Position numbers and translations under genes: made by a program. From Roseibium litorale (GTDB taxonomy: Bacteria; Pseudomonadota; Alphaproteobacteria; Rhizobiales; Stappiaceae): a DNA stretch of 64,000 bases. Location: NCBI RefSeq assembly GCF_014842915.1, contig NZ_JACYXI010000008.1, positions 124,001 to 188,000 on the forward strand, given 5' to 3'. Below are positions 62,247 to 64,000 of this stretch, one piece after another. How positions within the stretch are numbered: the first letter of the stretch is position 1; each line of letters begins with the position of its first letter. The notes under the pieces were generated by a model. That model worked only from the letters and a program-made list of their open reading frames with translations. It searched no databases and was not told the origin of the DNA.

Positions 62247-64000
62247 TCAGAGATACGTGATCTCGGCCGCCTCGAGGCTCAGGGGATCGCGCCCGCGTTT
62301 CGTCAGCCACGAATAGACCGGCGGCACGCGATCGGCAATTGACTCGACATGAACGTCGATCAAGCAAGGGCCCTTTTCATGGGCGAAGGCTTCAGCAAGC
62401 GCATGATCGAACTCGTCCGCAGTCTTTGCAGTCCACGCCTTGAGATCGAAAGCCTCTGCGATGGCCTGACCGCGCGGCGGCATGAAATCGACACCGAAGC
62501 ATTGGTTGTGCCCCTGGAGCCGGTGCAGTCCCTTGATCCAGCCGAAATGACCATTGTTGAAGAGAATCAGGATCGCCGGAATTTTGAGGCGCACCAATGT
62601 TTCCAGTTCGCCGACGGTCATTCCAAACGATCCATCGCCGAACATGCCGATTGGGCGCCGCGCCGGGTCAGCCCGCCACGCACCGACCGTTGCCGGAAGC
62701 GCTGATCCCAGTCCGCCAAAAGCCCGCGGGATGGTGAAGCGCGTGCGGGGATCGTTAATCTTCAGGAAACGCGTCATGTGTGGCGTAGGCGTACCGGCAT
62801 CGGAATAGATCAGGGCCGGTTTTCCGGACGCTTCCAGTGCCCGGTTGAAGCAGCGCACCGCCCGCTCGGGGCGCAAAGGCACGGTATTATTGCTCAAGAG
62901 ACTTTCCGCGTTCTCCCAGAAATTGGAGCGGATTTCGTTGAGATGGTTGATCCACGGCTGATAGCGCTCTCCGGTGAAGCCGGCAGGAACGGCGGCCAGC
63001 AGATCGTTCAGCACAAGCTTGGCGTCACCGGCGATCGAAATCACGTTCTCATAGTTGTTCGCCATGATTTCCGGATTTATGTCGATCTGGGCAACGCGCT
63101 TGTTCAGCGTGATCTTGGGGAATGTCCAGCCGATGGTGACGACCGATCCCATCTTCGAGCCAACGAAGAGCACGAAATCGCTTTCCTCCATCGCCCGGTT
63201 GGCGTGCGGATGATAGCCGTTATCACCAATCACACCGATGGACAGGACGTGGTCATCCGGCATCGTTCCCTGACCGGTCATCGTGGTGCAGACCGGGATG
63301 TTCAGCCGCTCGGCAACCGCCAGAATGTTGTCACCAGCGCAGGAGCGGATCACACCGCCGCCGGAAACGATCAACGGGCGTTCGGCCTTCGCCAGCTTCT
63401 CCAAAAGGTTTTCAACCAGCCCCGGTGCGGGCCGGGTCGGAAATGCCGGGAATGTCATACATTCTGTTTCGATATGCAGCGATACCCGTGCCGGATCGAC
63501 TTCTGCTTTCAACATGTCTTCGGGAATTTGCAGATGGACAGCACCTGGCTTGCCCGAGCAGGCCGAACGGAAGGCGCGGCGGATGATTTCCGGCAATTTT
63601 TCCGCCGTTTTGACCTGGACCGACATTTTGGTCACCGGCTCGAAGAGTTTGGCGCAATCGAGCTCGGTCAAAACACCGCGCCCTTCACCCGGTAGCGGAA
63701 TGTCGATCGTCAGCAGAATGACAGGCACGGAAGAGGCGTTCGATTCAGCAATCGGCGGCAGCGAATACATCGCCCCCGCGCCCGAAGGGCATTCCACGAT
63801 CCCGGGCTTGTTGGTAAAACGCCCATAGGCATCCGCCATGAAACCGGCCGAGCGCTCGTCCCGCGCCATCACGTGGGTGATCTCGTCTTCCCGCATCTGC
63901 AGGGCTTCGTAAAGCGGCACATTCGTATCGCCGGGAACCCCGAATATCGTGTCGACGCCATAGCCGATCAGCATTTCAACAAGGATGTCTGCACCGTTCA
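62247..64000 (-). CDS. Thiamine diphosphate-dependent enzyme, acetolactate synthase-like (5' end cut by window edge)
   Basis: The minus-strand frame is open to the right edge; at least 584 codons are seen and the first residues (GADILVEMLIGYGVD) show that only a few N-terminal codons are missing. The pyrimidine-domain Glu is in ARDERSAGFMADAYGR, and the ThDP motif GDGSFGMTVGELETL...ILFNNGHFG has the GDG-NN pattern. It belongs to the IlvB/PoxB/benzoylformate decarboxylase superfamily. The role, whether decarboxylase, carboligase or acetyltransferase, cannot be decided. It lies upstream of the FAD amino acid oxidase and may act on the keto acid formed by it. Confidence 0.9.
   Translation of the reverse strand, partial: NGADILVEMLIGYGVDTIFGVPGDTNVPLYEALQMREDEITHVMARDERSAGFMADAYGRFTNKPGIVECPSGAGAMYSLPPIAESNASSVPVILLTIDIPLPGEGRGVLTELDCAKLFEPVTKMSVQVKTAEKLPEIIRRAFRSACSGKPGAVHLQIPEDMLKAEVDPARVSLHIETECMTFPAFPTRPAPGLVENLLEKLAKAERPLIVSGGGVIRSCAGDNILAVAERLNIPVCTTMTGQGTMPDDHVLSIGVIGDNGYHPHANRAMEESDFVLFVGSKMGSVVTIGWTFPKITLNKRVAQIDINPEIMANNYENVISIAGDAKLVLNDLLAAVPAGFTGERYQPWINHLNEIRSNFWENAESLLSNNTVPLRPERAVRCFNRALEASGKPALIYSDAGTPTPHMTRFLKINDPRTRFTIPRAFGGLGSALPATVGAWRADPARRPIGMFGDGSFGMTVGELETLVRLKIPAILILFNNGHFGWIKGLHRLQGHNQCFGVDFMPPRGQAIAEAFDLKAWTAKTADEFDHALAEAFAHEKGPCLIDVHVESIADRVPPVYSWLTKRGRDPLSLEAAEITYL

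Overview
The window looks like the chromosome (or a chromid) of a heterotrophic alphaproteobacterium, probably of the Hyphomicrobiales. The support is high GC, dense short-overlap operons, many ABC and TRAP importers each paired with its own regulator, ROK/LacI/SorC/AraC/Lrp/LysR regulators and DUF1338-type lysine catabolism. A Stappiaceae-like marine or plant-associated genus is my guess, not something the sequence proves. No rRNA, tRNA or CRISPR array was seen.

Layout. (1) 1-2121: a LacI repressor and the start of an ABC import operon cut by the left edge. (2) 2280-10318: a divergent locus with an AfuABC/Fbp-type importer (binding protein, fused double permease, ATPase) plus an inositol-monophosphatase-family enzyme on the minus strand, and a ROK regulator, a Gfo/Idh/MocA dehydrogenase and a GNAT acetyltransferase on the plus strand. 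(3) 10546-15350: a ROK-regulated Frc/Rbs-type sugar ABC importer with a short-chain dehydrogenase. (4) 15581-25352: a LacI-headed operon with a Pot/Fbp-type importer, nucleoside hydrolase, adenine deaminase, M20 amidohydrolase and phosphoribosyltransferase, read here as purine nucleoside uptake and salvage. (5) 25515-31736: AraC regulator, TRAP importer, lambda-crystallin-type 3-hydroxyacid dehydrogenase and a beta-keto acid cleavage enzyme. (6) 31845-33600: a HipBA-type toxin-antitoxin pair with repeated operators. (7) 33890-41735: a ribose-type ABC importer divergent from methylthioribose kinase, methylthioribose-1-phosphate isomerase, a SorC-type regulator and a class II aldolase, a complete route from imported 5-methylthioribose or 5-deoxyribose to DHAP plus an aldehyde.

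(8) 41736-47659 is a mobile-element graveyard: an IS3-family element broken in orfB, then an IS110-family element broken at its C-terminus and frameshifted by a 5-bp tandem-repeat expansion, then a 3.6-kb TniA-TniB-TniQ transposon with recognisable ends, whose right end abuts the C-terminal stub of an AbgB-like amidohydrolase. One deletion running rightward from the transposon end would explain all three truncations and the missing 5' part of abgB. (9) 47710-53496: a PatB/MalY C-S lyase, an Amt fragment, a second TRAP importer and a divergent Asp/Glu-racemase-family gene. (10) 53700-59872: lysine catabolism (lysine 6-dehydrogenase-like enzyme, aminotransferase, alpha-aminoadipic semialdehyde dehydrogenase, 2-oxoadipate dioxygenase/decarboxylase), a decayed LysR gene and an Lrp regulator. 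(11) 59972-64000: LysR regulator, DadA-like FAD oxidase and a ThDP enzyme cut by the right edge.

The most notable systems are the importer-linked methylthioribose/deoxyribose DHAP shunt, the purine operon served by an atypical transporter class, the Afu-type importer with a phosphatase, the TRAP-dehydrogenase-BKACE pathway, and the nested mobile elements with their shared deletion.
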